A stretch of 64,000 nucleotides of DNA, taken from Frisingicoccus sp009929615 (GTDB taxonomy: Bacteria; Bacillota; Clostridia; Lachnospirales; Lachnospiraceae). The notes under the pieces are model-generated. The model saw nothing but the letters and a program-made list of their open reading frames with translations, had not been told where the DNA came from and did not search any database. A program made the translations under genes and the position numbers. Positions 1-9,900 of this stretch are shown here, piece after piece. Position 1 is the stretch's first letter, and each line of letters opens with the position of its first letter. The DNA lies in NCBI GenBank assembly GCA_028692275.1, contig JAQUXR010000001.1:226636-290635 (forward strand), read 5' to 3'.

Positions 1-776
1 TAAAGCATTTCCTTATAATCCGCATAGACTCTGTCGTGAAACTTTCGTATCAGCGCTTTGTCCACTTCCGTTTCACCACCCCGAAGAATATTCAGCAATG
101 CCGGATTAGCCACAAGTCCACGGCCTATCATCACACAATCTAACTCCGGAAATGTGCTGCAGACTTTTTCATAGTCTTCTTTCACAAAAATATTCCCATT
201 ATAACAGACAGGACACCGGCTTTTTTCCATTCCCAGCCGAAACATCTCATAATCCGGCATTCCCTTATAATAATCCTCTCTGGTCCTTGGATGAATAATC
301 AGCTCTTCCAGGGGATACTGGTTATAAATATCCAGGAGAGCATCAAATTCCTCACTGCTGTCCTTGCCCAGACGGGTCTTGATGGAAATCTTCATCTCCG
401 CCTTACTGTAAATCTCATCTAAGAAGGCATTGAGCTTGTCCTGAAATGCAAGAAATCCTGCACCCCGTCCCTTTGCTACAACCGTACCCGAGGGACAGCC
501 AAGGTTTAGATTAATCTCTGTGTAGCCCATTTCTCCAAGCTGTTTTTCTGTATAGATAAATTCCTCTGCCCGGTTTGTTAAAATCTGAGGCACAATGACC
601 GGGCCATGATTATTCTCTGGCAGAACATCTTTCAATGCCTTTGATTTTAACGAACTGTTCAGTCCCGGTGTGATAAATGGTGTAAAATATTTATCCGCCG
701 GACGAAAGTAATCATACTGGGCATTTCGAAAGACATAACCCGTAATTCCCTCAAGGGGGGCCAAATAAAACTTCAT
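1..776 (-). CDS. dus: tRNA-dihydrouridine synthase, 3' end outside window
   Basis: Reads from ATG at 776 down to the left edge without a stop, so about 258 N-terminal residues are seen and the C-terminus is missing. Dus enzymes reduce uridine to dihydrouridine in tRNA using FMN and NADPH. The start MKFYLAPLEGITG is the typical FMN-barrel opening, and the NLGCPSGTVV stretch near residue 94 carries the conserved catalytic Cys. A KTRLG motif and a late GRG (MIGRGL) fit the FMN phosphate-binding part. It lies 19 bp downstream of the MATE gene on the same strand, probably co-transcribed. The family call is firm; the subtype (DusA/B/C-like) is not resolved. Confidence 0.9.
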   Translation of the reverse strand, partial: MKFYLAPLEGITGYVFRNAQYDYFRPADKYFTPFITPGLNSSLKSKALKDVLPENNHGPVIVPQILTNRAEEFIYTEKQLGEMGYTEINLNLGCPSGTVVAKGRGAGFLAFQDKLNAFLDEIYSKAEMKISIKTRLGKDSSEEFDALLDIYNQYPLEELIIHPRTREDYYKGMPDYEMFRLGMEKSRCPVCYNGNIFVKEDYEKVCSTFPELDCVMIGRGLVANPALLNILRGGETEVDKALIRKFHDRVYADYKEML

Positions 777-795
777 CTATTTCTGTTCTCTCTTT

Positions 796-2148
796 CTATA
801 TCAGTTTTTTCTTCATCCATTTTCCCTGGCGATAACGCAGATAGTTTACTGCATATCCTGCAAACCATCCGACGGGTATAGAGTACCACACAGCTGCCGG
901 ACCAAGCAAGTCATTTAAGCCGTAGGCACATACAACCCTGGCAATCAAATTAATGACGCTCGCGACGAGAAACCATACAATGTCCCCGGAACCTCGAAGA
1001 ACAGAGCCCGTAACCATAAGCAATCCCAAAAGAAAATAGGTCAGACTGACAACTGTCAGATATTCCAGACCTGTTTCCATCGCTTTCCCGGCACCACTCT
1101 CCAGGAAAAAGCCCAGAAACATGGAGCCAAACAGACGAATAATAACAAATACTATCAGATTAATCGCAAAGATCATCGGATAGCTTGCCCGATAACCTTC
1201 CCGAACCCTTTCCTGTTTCATCGCACCTATATTCTGTGCTGTAAAAGTGGACATGGCATTCCCCACCGCCTGCATCGGCATAATAGCTACCGAATCAATC
1301 TTTTGAGCCGCCGCATATCCGGCGACCACTGAAGAACCATAGGGATTGATAACTGCCTGTACCAGCAGCATACTCACAGATACAATGGATTGTTGAATAA
1401 TAGAAGGTACAGCCACCCTGGTCATCAATACAAGCAATTCAATACTGTACCATCGATTTCCCACAGCCGTTTCCTCATCTTCATTGACTTCCATTTTTAA
1501 AAGACGATACATCAGAACCGCCAGCGAAAGCAAGGCTGCAATGCCCTGAGCAATCAGAGTCGCCAGTGCCACACCTGCAACACCCATGTGAAACTGAAGT
1601 ACCAGCCACAAATCCAGGCCAATATTTGTCAATGAGGAAAAAATCAAAAATCTCAGAGGTGTTCTGGAATCTCCCAGGGCGTTAAAAATTGACGATAACG
1701 CATTATACATAAATAAAAAAGGAATGCTCAAAAAATAGATTCCAAGATATGTACTTGCATCCGAAAAAATATTTTCCGGTGTCCTTAATAATTGAAGCAG
1801 ACCATTCTTAACAATGAGGCCTAAGCCGCCCCATAAAAAACTCAATACCAAAAATGTAATCAAGGCCGTTGAAACAGCCCTTTTCATCTCCCTGATTCTT
1901 TTGGCTCCAAATAGCTGGGATATGATAACCGATGCCCCCATTGAAGCACCAATGGCAACAGCAATAAAAAGCATTGTCACCGCAAATGTGGAACCTACAG
2001 CTGCCAAAGCATCTTCTCCGACAAAATGGCCCACGATAACGGAATCTACCAGACTATATAATTGTTGAAATAAATTTCCTAAAATCATAGGAACCGCAAA
2101 GACAAGTAAAGTCTTTGCGGGTTTCCCACGAGTCATATCCTGTTCCAT
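796..2148 (-). CDS. MATE family multidrug/cation efflux transporter
   Basis: About 450 residues with roughly 12 hydrophobic segments. The N-terminal stretch GKPAKTLLVFAVPMILGNLF and the following QQLYSLVDSVIVG are typical of the MATE (MatE) fold, which exports drugs or metabolites against Na+ or H+. I place the start at the ATG at 2148 (MEQDMTRG), one base after the stop of the aldo/keto reductase gene; a longer in-frame start at 2181 would overlap that gene by about 30 bp. Tight spacing suggests translational coupling. The substrate cannot be told from sequence. Confidence 0.9.
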   Translation of the reverse strand: MEQDMTRGKPAKTLLVFAVPMILGNLFQQLYSLVDSVIVGHFVGEDALAAVGSTFAVTMLFIAVAIGASMGASVIISQLFGAKRIREMKRAVSTALITFLVLSFLWGGLGLIVKNGLLQLLRTPENIFSDASTYLGIYFLSIPFLFMYNALSSIFNALGDSRTPLRFLIFSSLTNIGLDLWLVLQFHMGVAGVALATLIAQGIAALLSLAVLMYRLLKMEVNEDEETAVGNRWYSIELLVLMTRVAVPSIIQQSIVSVSMLLVQAVINPYGSSVVAGYAAAQKIDSVAIMPMQAVGNAMSTFTAQNIGAMKQERVREGYRASYPMIFAINLIVFVIIRLFGSMFLGFFLESGAGKAMETGLEYLTVVSLTYFLLGLLMVTGSVLRGSGDIVWFLVASVINLIARVVCAYGLNDLLGPAAVWYSIPVGWFAGYAVNYLRYRQGKWMKKKLI

Positions 2149-2149
2149 A

Positions 2150-2968
2150 CTAAAAATCGAAATTGTCCGGGTCAGGTCCAAATCGCTGGTCTCTGTTCAG
2201 ACCATCCATCTTTTCCATATCCTCTAACGACAATTTAAAATCAAAAATACGGCTGTTTTCTATAATTCGTTCCCGATGTACAGATTTAGGGATAACAATA
2301 ACCTGATTCTGTATCTGCCATCTTAAAATAATCTGAGATGGTGTTCGTTTATATTTCTCTGCCAACTCTAAAATGACAGGTTCTTTAAAAATTCTTGCCC
2401 GTCCCAGCGGCGCCCAGGCTGTCACCTGAATGCCCACTCTCTGACAAAAGCTTCGGAGAATCTGCTGGCTCAGATATGGATGACATTCAATCTGATTCAC
2501 CACGGGAACCGTCTTGGAATTTGCCATCAGTTCCATCAAATGATTAATCTGAAAATTACTGACTCCAATGGACTTTGCTTTTCCCTCCCGGCAGGCCTCT
2601 TCTAAAATCTTCCAGGATGCTACATAGTATGGTTCAACGGGCCAATGCAGTAAATATAAATCCACATAATCCATCTGAAGCTTTTCAAGACTTCGTTCCA
2701 ATGCTTCCCGCTGAGTTCCTGCCCGCATATCATCATTCCATAACTTTGTTGTAATAAAAATATCTTTTCTTGGAATACCGCTCTCTCTGATAGCCTCTCC
2801 AACTTCCTTTTCATTACCATAAACAGAAGCCACGTCAATATGACGATATCCAGCCCCAAGGGCTGCCAGCACAGATTCTTTTGTATGCTCTGCGCTTTTA
2901 TACACGCCCAGTCCCAGCATCGGCATCTTTATTCCATTGTTTAATTCAAGACTCTGATTCAGAACCAT
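2150..2968 (-). CDS. aldo/keto reductase
   Basis: A 272-residue NADPH-dependent reductase of the AKR TIM-barrel family, close to the usual length. The catalytic tetrad is readable: D45 and Y50 (in HIDVASVYGNE), K75 (FITTKLW) and H108 (LLHWP). The C-terminal IPKSVHRERI segment matches the conserved cofactor-binding loop. Members close to this (2,5-diketo-gluconate or glyoxal reductase-like) reduce small carbonyls; the exact substrate is unknown. It sits between a nicotinamidase-like gene 13 bp upstream and the MATE gene directly downstream, on the same strand, so a small detoxification-type operon is likely. Confidence 0.92.
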   Translation of the reverse strand: MVLNQSLELNNGIKMPMLGLGVYKSAEHTKESVLAALGAGYRHIDVASVYGNEKEVGEAIRESGIPRKDIFITTKLWNDDMRAGTQREALERSLEKLQMDYVDLYLLHWPVEPYYVASWKILEEACREGKAKSIGVSNFQINHLMELMANSKTVPVVNQIECHPYLSQQILRSFCQRVGIQVTAWAPLGRARIFKEPVILELAEKYKRTPSQIILRWQIQNQVIVIPKSVHRERIIENSRIFDFKLSLEDMEKMDGLNRDQRFGPDPDNFDF

Positions 2969-2981
2969 ACCAATCCCTCCA

Positions 2982-3512
2982 TTACTCCTCGATTTTAATC
3001 TGGCAGGATTTCATAGCTTCCAAAGCACATTTATGGGCTTGTGGTGTGGAGCCTGCACAGCAGGAAGCATCCACAGTTACCGGTGTATTCGGCATCGCTG
3101 TCCGTATAAGAATCGCATTTGCCATCACACATATATCTGTACACAGACCAACCACAATAACCTCGTCAATCGAAGCCATGCGGTCAATCCCCTGAAGACA
3201 GCCGGCCATCTGAATCGAGCCAAACGTATCTTTATCAAAGACAAGACTTCTGTTCGCCGTCATCAGTTCCTGAATATCGCTCTGTAGCTGCCATCCCTCT
3301 GTATCACGGACACAATGGACAACCGGAAGATTTTTTCCTTCTAAGGTTTCCAGGTAATCTTCTTCATGGGTATCCCGCGTATAGACAACGGTTCCAGGGA
3401 AATTTTTAATCTTCTCAATAACCTTTGGCAATACCGCCTGTGCCTCTGCACTTCCAAGACTTCCATCTATAAAATCCTTCTGCATATCAACAACAACTAA
3501 ATACTTGCTCAT
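2982..3512 (-). CDS. isochorismatase-family hydrolase, nicotinamidase-like
   Basis: A 176-residue cysteine hydrolase. The putative catalytic triad is D9 (VVDMQKDF), K94 (VFDKDTFGS) and C128 (GLCTDICV), and the T-R-D-T-H segment near residue 45 could supply metal ligands as in PncA. Nicotinamidases deamidate nicotinamide to nicotinate for NAD salvage; related members act on other amides, so the assignment to nicotinamide is an inference. The next upstream gene, the ABC permease, ends 33 bp away on the same strand. A second, more distant isochorismatase-fold gene lies at 19071-19613. Confidence 0.85.
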   Translation of the reverse strand: MSKYLVVVDMQKDFIDGSLGSAEAQAVLPKVIEKIKNFPGTVVYTRDTHEEDYLETLEGKNLPVVHCVRDTEGWQLQSDIQELMTANRSLVFDKDTFGSIQMAGCLQGIDRMASIDEVIVVGLCTDICVMANAILIRTAMPNTPVTVDASCCAGSTPQAHKCALEAMKSCQIKIEE

Positions 3513-3545
3513 TTTGTTTCCTCCGTCATATCTATATTGTAAAAT

Positions 3546-6500
3546 TTATTCGACACTCTTCAGTGATTCAACCATGTCTATCTTCCGTAACTTGAAGTAC
3601 ATAACCCCATTCACAATTAATGAGAACAGAATTGTAAATACCACTGAATAAATAAAGCTTGGCAGTTCAATGTTGCGGCCGAACATGCACATCTCTACCT
3701 CAACTGTCTGAATAACAAACAAATGAAGCACTTTTCCAAGAACAACACCCACCGCAGCACCAATAAGTGTCAGCAGAATGTTTTCACGGAATACATATGC
3801 GGCAACTTCGCCATCATAGAAGCCGAGAACTTTCAATGTCGCCAGCTCTCTCTTCCGCTCATTGATATTAATATTATTCAGGTTATAGAGAACGACAAAT
3901 GCCAGCATTCCGGCTGAAATAATCAGCACAGGAATAACACCGTCCAAAGCTGAAAGCATATCCTCCAGCTGCCCTTCCATATTATTGGTATAGGTCACTG
4001 TCAGTATACCGTCATTTTTCAAAAGACTTTCGCCCACCTTTGTCAGCTGGTCTATTTTACCCTCTGCCATATCTACGAAAATGCTGTTATAAGCCGGCAC
4101 CTCCCCGGTCAGAGACTCATAGAGCTGCGGTGACAGATAGATGTAGTGATACAGATAATTCTCACAAATATCCGTAATTGTCACTTCAACCGTCCGGTCA
4201 TCATCCAGTGCAAGTTCAACTGTATCCCCTACAGATACTCCCAGTGTTTTTGCTGCTTTTTCCGTAAGCACTGCGCTATCTTCTTCCAGATGGTACTGAT
4301 CCCCGGTAGTTCGATGATTAAACATAACAAAACTATCCACATTCTCCAGCGTCGATGGAATATAAAGATATAAATCCATAGTTTCCTCGCCCTTGCTGAT
4401 GTCCGCTGTCTTCACATAACCATCCATAAAAGCACTTATGTTATTATCCCCTTCCAGCGTTTTATCTATCTGGGCTTTATCGGCTTCTGCCATATCTTCA
4501 TCCAAAACCGCCATCAGGTCATAAACCTGAATCCGGTCATACTGATATACCGCAATATTTAAAATGGAATCTCTCAGTCCATAACCAACCAGCATCAGTG
4601 CCATACATCCGCCAATACCAAAGACGGTCATAAAGAAACGTTTTTTATAACGCATCAGATTACGCACGGTTGACTTCCACGTAAAACTGAGGCGAATCCA
4701 TATGGCCGGAATCCGTTCCAATAATACTCTCTTGCCTGCCTTTGGTGCCTCCGGACGCATCAGTTCAGCCGGCTGGGCTCCCAGTTCATGGTAACATGCA
4801 AAAACAGTTGCTGCCATCGTACATGCCACAGCCACAGCCGCTGCTGCCAATGAATATCCGATATTATATGGAATAACAATATCCGGTATATGAAGATACA
4901 TAATCTTATAGGCCTCAATGATAACATACGGGAATATCTTCTGACCAACCAAAATACCCAGCAAGGAACCTCCAAGGGTTGCTGCCAAGGCATATCCCAA
5001 ATATTTTGCCGCAATAGAAAACCGGCCATAGCCCAAAGCTTTCAGCGTTCCAATCTGTGTTCTCTGCTCCTCTACCATACGGGTCATAGTCGTCAGACTG
5101 ACCAGTGCTGCAACAAGGAAAAAGAGAATCGGGAATACTTCACCGATGGCCCGCATTCTGTCTGCATTATCCGAATAGCCACTATAGTCGGAATAGCTGT
5201 CTCTGTCGTTGACATACCAGCTTGGTTTCTCTATGCCTTCGATTTCATTTCTCGCATCCAGTATCTTAATCTCCGCATCGGATATCTTATCCTCAGCTTC
5301 TTTTTTACCTTTTTCATATTCTTCCCAGCCATCTGCCAGTGTCTGCTCGTTCTCAGCTATCGTTGCATAGGCATCCGAAATCTGAGCTTCTCCACTCTGA
5401 ACCTGACCCCATCCACTGCTGTAAGCATTTTCGCCACTGACCAGCTGGTTATAGGATTCATTGAGTGTTGTCTCAGCGGCCGCCAGTTCCTGATGACGTT
5501 TTGCCAGTTCTTCCTTACCGGCCTCCAGAGCTGCCCTGCCTTCAATAATCTTGCTCTCATTGGCAATCGCTTCCTCTGCCTGAGGGCGCATGGCCTCCAT
5601 ACCATCAAGCTCTGCCTTTGACGCTGCTAACTGTGCCGAAACTTCAGGAATTTGGGCACGTAATGCTTCGGCCTGTGCCGTCTGCTCCGGTGTTGCAGCA
5701 CCTGCGCCAATCAAGGCATCCAGACCTGCCAGACTATTCTCCATCGTCTCTAAGCCGGACATCCCCGCCTGATACTGCTGCCATCCGGCATCCAGTCCTG
5801 CAATTAATGCCTTTGAATCTGCAAGGCCCTGTTCTGCTGCCGATATTTCGGACTCCGATGCCGCTATCTCTGCATCTGCTGACTCCAAAGCTGCTTTGCC
5901 CGCCTGAAATTCTGCCAGACCGCTGTTGTACTGACTCCAGCCACTATCCAGTTCACCCCGGCTGGAATAGAGCTGGCTTTTCGCACTTGCCAGTTTCTGC
6001 TCCGATGCTGCCAGTTCCGACTTACCTTCGGCTAAAGCCGCTTCACCGTCTGTCAGTTCCTGTTCAGCCTCTTCCAGCTCTGATTCCGCTTCCGTCTTTG
6101 CCGATTCAAGCTCTGACTCTGCTTCTGAAATCTCTTCATCTGCCTCGTCCTTAATCTCTGCATAGCGTACCTCACATCGTGCATCCGCAATGCCTTCAAT
6201 CTTCTCCTGAACCTCATCAACCCGCTGGGTATAATCCTCCGTAAAGGCCGTCTCATCCTTAGCACCTGCAACATTCACCCATGCCTGGGAATAGACTTCC
6301 TGACTGAAACTTGCATCGCTCACATAAGCGAACATGCTAATCTCGCCACTGCCAATATTCGTTGCGCCACGGTCAAAGGATATGTACATAGGACTGGTAC
6401 AGGTTCCAACAACAGTAAATGTATCCGTTGTCAGTGTATCCAGTAGATCCTTGTCATTCCCTGATGTCAGTTGAATCCTGTCACCGACTTTAATACCCAG

Positions 6501-6920
6501 ACTCTCAGCCCGGTCCAGATCCAGAATACACTCTCCTGATTTCTCCGGGAGCCGTCCCTCAACCAAATCTACCTGATTCATCGTCTCCGGGAGGGATTCA
6601 ATATGTATAACCTGTTCGTTCTCAGCTAAAACTGACAACGCATCAATCATATACCCCGGTTCGACCTTCCCGACGCCTTCAATATCCTGAATAGCCTCAA
6701 TATCCCCCTCTGTTAAACCCAGGGTACTGAGAACTTTCAAATCCATCAGTTCATGTCTGTCAAAATAAACATCTCCTGAATATCTCATATCCGGCTCTGC
6801 AGCCCGAATGCCTGAAAAAAAGGCAACTCCAAGAGCTACAATAAAGAATATGGATAAAAACCGGTTCAGACTGGTCTTGATTTCCATACGGAAATCCTTA
6901 GCCAATGCCTTCTTTCTCAT
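3546..6920 (-). CDS. FtsX-type ABC transporter permease with long coiled coil
   Basis: 1124 residues. An N-terminal membrane helix near residues 20-40 is followed by a MacB-like extracellular part, then a very long Ala/Glu/Ser-rich coiled coil (about residues 250-560) full of ELxxAExxL-type heptads. Two FtsX cores follow, one starting near VFPILFFLVAALVSLTTM and one at the C-terminus (IPVLIISAGMLAFVVLYNL). This is the duplicated permease architecture of large exporter-like ABC systems that move lipids or peptides or sense envelope stress. The ATPase partner is the next gene upstream (6933-7637), 12 bp away. Several antisense reading frames in the coiled-coil part are composition artefacts. 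Confidence 0.9.
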   Translation of the reverse strand: MRKKALAKDFRMEIKTSLNRFLSIFFIVALGVAFFSGIRAAEPDMRYSGDVYFDRHELMDLKVLSTLGLTEGDIEAIQDIEGVGKVEPGYMIDALSVLAENEQVIHIESLPETMNQVDLVEGRLPEKSGECILDLDRAESLGIKVGDRIQLTSGNDKDLLDTLTTDTFTVVGTCTSPMYISFDRGATNIGSGEISMFAYVSDASFSQEVYSQAWVNVAGAKDETAFTEDYTQRVDEVQEKIEGIADARCEVRYAEIKDEADEEISEAESELESAKTEAESELEEAEQELTDGEAALAEGKSELAASEQKLASAKSQLYSSRGELDSGWSQYNSGLAEFQAGKAALESADAEIAASESEISAAEQGLADSKALIAGLDAGWQQYQAGMSGLETMENSLAGLDALIGAGAATPEQTAQAEALRAQIPEVSAQLAASKAELDGMEAMRPQAEEAIANESKIIEGRAALEAGKEELAKRHQELAAAETTLNESYNQLVSGENAYSSGWGQVQSGEAQISDAYATIAENEQTLADGWEEYEKGKKEAEDKISDAEIKILDARNEIEGIEKPSWYVNDRDSYSDYSGYSDNADRMRAIGEVFPILFFLVAALVSLTTMTRMVEEQRTQIGTLKALGYGRFSIAAKYLGYALAATLGGSLLGILVGQKIFPYVIIEAYKIMYLHIPDIVIPYNIGYSLAAAAVAVACTMAATVFACYHELGAQPAELMRPEAPKAGKRVLLERIPAIWIRLSFTWKSTVRNLMRYKKRFFMTVFGIGGCMALMLVGYGLRDSILNIAVYQYDRIQVYDLMAVLDEDMAEADKAQIDKTLEGDNNISAFMDGYVKTADISKGEETMDLYLYIPSTLENVDSFVMFNHRTTGDQYHLEEDSAVLTEKAAKTLGVSVGDTVELALDDDRTVEVTITDICENYLYHYIYLSPQLYESLTGEVPAYNSIFVDMAEGKIDQLTKVGESLLKNDGILTVTYTNNMEGQLEDMLSALDGVIPVLIISAGMLAFVVLYNLNNININERKRELATLKVLGFYDGEVAAYVFRENILLTLIGAAVGVVLGKVLHLFVIQTVEVEMCMFGRNIELPSFIYSVVFTILFSLIVNGVMYFKLRKIDMVESLKSVE

Positions 6921-6932
6921 ATGCTCTCCTCA

Positions 6933-7637
6933 TCACCATTCTATAGTTTCTACAGATACCGGATGTTCATTCAGTACCATCGAAGAAACCTTGCCATTTT
7001 TTATTTTTATTACACGATCTGCCATCGGTGCGATTGCCTGATTATGGGTAATAACGATAACCGTCATCCCATGTTCCCGGCACGTATCCTGAAGTAATTT
7101 TAAAATGTATTTTCCTGTATTATAATCCAGTGCTCCTGTAGGTTCATCACAGAGCAGTAATTTAGGATTCTTTGCCAATGCTCTTGCAATAGACACTCTC
7201 TGCTGTTCGCCGCCGGACAACTGAGCCGGGAAGTTTTTCATACGGTCTTCAAGTCCCACATCGATTAAAACCCGCTTGGCACTTAAAGGGTCCCTGCAAA
7301 TCTGCAGAGCCAGTTCAACGTTCTCCAAAGCTGTCAGATTCGATACCAGGTTATAAAACTGGAATACAAAGCCTATATCATCTCTTCTATAAGATGTCAA
7401 TTCACGGGCATTATAAGATGAAATATCCTTTCCATCCACAATAATAGAACCTCCGCTGGCTGTATCCATACCGCCGAGAACATTCAGCACTGTGGTTTTT
7501 CCCGCACCACTCGGTCCAACGATAACAACAAATTCACCCTTCATAATCTCAAAATCAATGCCGTCTGCTGCACGGATTTCAATCTCACCCATCTGGTAAA
7601 TCTTTGTCACGTTCTCCAGCTTTACATAAGCATCCAT
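6933..7637 (-). CDS. ABC transporter ATP-binding protein (LolD/MacB class)
   Basis: 234 residues with Walker A GPSGAGKTT at 41-49, Q-loop FQF near 92-94, signature LSGGEQQR at 140-147, and Walker B LLLCDEP at about 160-166. The A-x-D-G-I-D-F-E start and overall length are typical of the ATPases that serve FtsX/MacB-type permeases. It is the first gene of a pair with the 1124-residue permease immediately downstream, and the two surely form one complex. No two-component system lies beside it in this window, so a role in peptide sensing, as in BceAB systems, is not supported. Confidence 0.93.
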   Translation of the reverse strand: MDAYVKLENVTKIYQMGEIEIRAADGIDFEIMKGEFVVIVGPSGAGKTTVLNVLGGMDTASGGSIIVDGKDISSYNARELTSYRRDDIGFVFQFYNLVSNLTALENVELALQICRDPLSAKRVLIDVGLEDRMKNFPAQLSGGEQQRVSIARALAKNPKLLLCDEPTGALDYNTGKYILKLLQDTCREHGMTVIVITHNQAIAPMADRVIKIKNGKVSSMVLNEHPVSVETIEW

Positions 7638-7732
7638 GGCTGTTCCTCCTAATACCTCATTAATATACTAATTATACGGTGTTTAATTGATTATTTCAAC
7701 AAGTGCCCAAAATTTCACAAAAACTTTAGAAT

Positions 7733-7770
7733 TGAAAATGGTTATTTCAGTTTCCCAAAATAACCATTTT
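7733..7770 (-). terminator. A/T-rich hairpin terminator after the cytidylate-kinase-like gene
   Basis: An inverted repeat AAAATGGTTATTT / AAATAACCATTTT with a 10-nt loop lies just after the stop of the gene at 7777. The run of T at the end of the 3' arm gives an intrinsic terminator, and its symmetry could let it act in both directions. Confidence 0.6.
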
Positions 7771-7776
7771 AATCGT

Positions 7777-8406
7777 TTATTTAATTTCTAATCCACGAAC
7801 CTGCATATAAGCTTTAATCGCTTCGACGCAGCCATCAAATCCAAGCTTGCTGCTGTCCAGACACAAGTCATAATTTCTGGCATCATACCATTCCTGGCCG
7901 GTATAATATTTATAATAATCCCCACGATGCTTGTCCGTTTTCTGGATATATTTCCGCATCTCATCCTCTGTTTTGCTGAACTTTTTCATAGCCTGTTCTA
8001 AACAAAAATCAAAAGGTGCATGAATGAAAACACTGACAACATCATCATACTCTTTAAGCACATAATCTGCACAGCGTCCGATGGCCACATAGGACTCCTC
8101 TTCCGCCAGCTGTTTTAAAATTTTTGCCTGATAATTAAACAAATTATCGTTTGAAACAAAATCGTCACTGTCCGGTGATAAAACCTCACCTGTGTAAACC
8201 CGTTTTGCAATCCGGTAAAGAGGGCTTGATTTCAGCCGTTCATCAGCCTTGCCAAACAGCTCCTCGCTGATACCACTCTCATCGGAAGCCATTCGAAGAA
8301 TCTCCCTGTTATAACAATGAATTCCCAAATCTTCTGCCAGCATCTTTCCAACGGTTTTACCGCCGCTGCCATACTGACGGGCAATCGTAATAACTGTATG
8401 ACTCAT
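7777..8406 (-). CDS. cytidylate kinase-like family protein
   Basis: 209 residues. The start SHTVITIARQYGSGGKTVGK holds a P-loop-like GSGGKT at about 13-18, as in the AAA-like 'cytidylate kinase-like' family widespread in Clostridia. Later segments (AIGRCADYVL, VFIHAP, R-G-D-Y-Y-K) match the NMP-kinase core and lid region. True CMP kinase is a separate gene in most genomes, so the phosphate acceptor here is unknown. It follows livF by 11 bp on the same strand and may be the last cistron of the liv operon, ending at the hairpin near 7750. Confidence 0.85.
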   Translation of the reverse strand: MSHTVITIARQYGSGGKTVGKMLAEDLGIHCYNREILRMASDESGISEELFGKADERLKSSPLYRIAKRVYTGEVLSPDSDDFVSNDNLFNYQAKILKQLAEEESYVAIGRCADYVLKEYDDVVSVFIHAPFDFCLEQAMKKFSKTEDEMRKYIQKTDKHRGDYYKYYTGQEWYDARNYDLCLDSSKLGFDGCVEAIKAYMQVRGLEIK

Positions 8407-8417
8407 ATGAATTCCCC

Positions 8418-9128
8418 CTATTCTCCCAGATATGCTTTTTTCACTGATTCATCATTCATCAGTTCATCCGCATTTCCTTCCAATACAATCTTTCCTGTTT
8501 CCAACACGTATGCTCTGTCCGCAATGCTCAGTGCCTTTTTCGCATTCTGTTCAACCAGAAGAACGGTCGTTCCGCCGGCACTGACCTCTTTGATAATATC
8601 AAAAATCTCATTAACAAAGATTGGTGAAAGTCCCATGGACGGTTCATCCATAAGAATAATCTTAGGATGGGACATCAATGCCCTTCCCATAGCAAGCATC
8701 TGCTGTTCACCACCACTTAAGGTTCCTGCCAGCTGATTCTTTCTCTCTTCCAGACGAGGAAAACGTTTATAAACCATCTCCAGAGATTTAGCAATCTCAT
8801 CTTTATCTTTTCGGGTATAGGCTCCCAGTCTTAAGTTCTCAAGAACAGAAAGATCTGCAAATACGCGCCGGCCTTCCGGTACATGGGCCATTCCCAGGGT
8901 TACTATCTTATGTCCCGGCATCTTGGTAATATTCTTACCTTCAAATTCCACTGTGCCGTTTTTTGCTTCTACAAGTCCTGTAATTGTATGAAGAATGGTT
9001 GTCTTTCCAGCACCATTGGCACCGATGAGGGCAATAACTTCGCCTTCATTAACCTCAAAGGAAAGACCTTTGATTGCCTGAATCACACCATAATATACCT
9101 GTAAATCTGTAACTTTTAACATTGCCAT
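8418..9128 (-). CDS. livF: branched-chain amino acid ABC transporter ATPase LivF
   Basis: 236 residues. Walker A GANGAGKTT starts at 36 and signature LSGGEQQ at 137-143; the PEGRRVFADLSVLENL motif is a hallmark of LivF. It is one of the two cytoplasmic ATPases that power the Leu/Ile/Val importer. It sits last in the livHMGF order, 11 bp after livG. Family membership is certain; the actual ligand could be another hydrophobic amino acid. Confidence 0.95.
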   Translation of the reverse strand: MAMLKVTDLQVYYGVIQAIKGLSFEVNEGEVIALIGANGAGKTTILHTITGLVEAKNGTVEFEGKNITKMPGHKIVTLGMAHVPEGRRVFADLSVLENLRLGAYTRKDKDEIAKSLEMVYKRFPRLEERKNQLAGTLSGGEQQMLAMGRALMSHPKIILMDEPSMGLSPIFVNEIFDIIKEVSAGGTTVLLVEQNAKKALSIADRAYVLETGKIVLEGNADELMNDESVKKAYLGE

Positions 9129-9139
9129 GATACTACCTC

Positions 9140-9898
9140 CTACTCGCCCAGATAGGCTGTGATTACCTTCGGGTCATTCAAAACTTCTGTCGGCTCGCCA
9201 TGAGCAAGTTCCATACCAAAGTTTAATACATAAAGATACTCACAAATACCTGATACCAGTTTCATATCATGTTCAATCAGTAGAATCGTAATCTTAAATT
9301 TATCACGAATCAGCTGGATTGTATCCATCAATTCCTTCGTCTCATTAGGATTCATACCGGCAGCCGGCTCATCCAGCAGAAGGAGTTTTGGTTCTGTAGC
9401 CAATGCACGGGCAATCTCCAGCTTACGCTGTTTACCGTAAGGCAGGTTGGAAGCCAATGTATCTGCCTGGCCATCCAAATCAAATACCTTTAATATCTCA
9501 AGGGCACGTTCATCCATCTCTTTTTCTTTTTTAGCATAGGCACCAATATGGAAAAAGCTTGTAACCAATCCATAGGACACATGATTATGCAGTGCAACTT
9601 TAACATTGTCCAAAACCGTCATCTTGGAAAACAGACGAATATTCTGAAAGGTTCTGGCAATACCTGCCTGACAGATATCTGTAGGTCCTTTGCCGACAAG
9701 ATTCTCGCCGTCCAATGTAATCGTTCCTTCACTTGGAGCATAGACACCGGTCAACAGATTGAAAGCGGTTGTCTTTCCGGCACCGTTTGGTCCAATAAGA
9801 CCAACCAGGCTTCCCTGCTCAATACTCATATTCAAATCATCCACGGCCCGAAGACCACCGAAGGAGATACCAAGGTTCTTAACTTCTAATAAAGCCAT
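9140..9898 (-). CDS. livG: branched-chain amino acid ABC transporter ATPase LivG
   Basis: 252 residues. Walker A GPNGAGKTT starts at 36, and the GIARTFQNIRLF motif is characteristic of LivG. The signature is the degenerate LPYGKQR form usual for this subunit, followed by a clear Walker B LLLLDEPAAGMNP. It pairs with LivF to energise the LivHM channel and lies 2 bp after livM, so the genes are translationally coupled. Confidence 0.95.
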   Translation of the reverse strand: MALLEVKNLGISFGGLRAVDDLNMSIEQGSLVGLIGPNGAGKTTAFNLLTGVYAPSEGTITLDGENLVGKGPTDICQAGIARTFQNIRLFSKMTVLDNVKVALHNHVSYGLVTSFFHIGAYAKKEKEMDERALEILKVFDLDGQADTLASNLPYGKQRKLEIARALATEPKLLLLDEPAAGMNPNETKELMDTIQLIRDKFKITILLIEHDMKLVSGICEYLYVLNFGMELAHGEPTEVLNDPKVITAYLGE

Positions 9899-9900
9899 CC

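Noticed and set aside
2150..2181. Longer start of the MATE gene at 2181
   Set aside because: Would overlap the reductase gene and add a non-conserved N-terminal segment; the ATG at 2148 fits family length.
4890..6154. Several plus-strand frames opposite the ABC permease
   Set aside because: Arise from the biased codons of the coiled coil; no protein-like features.
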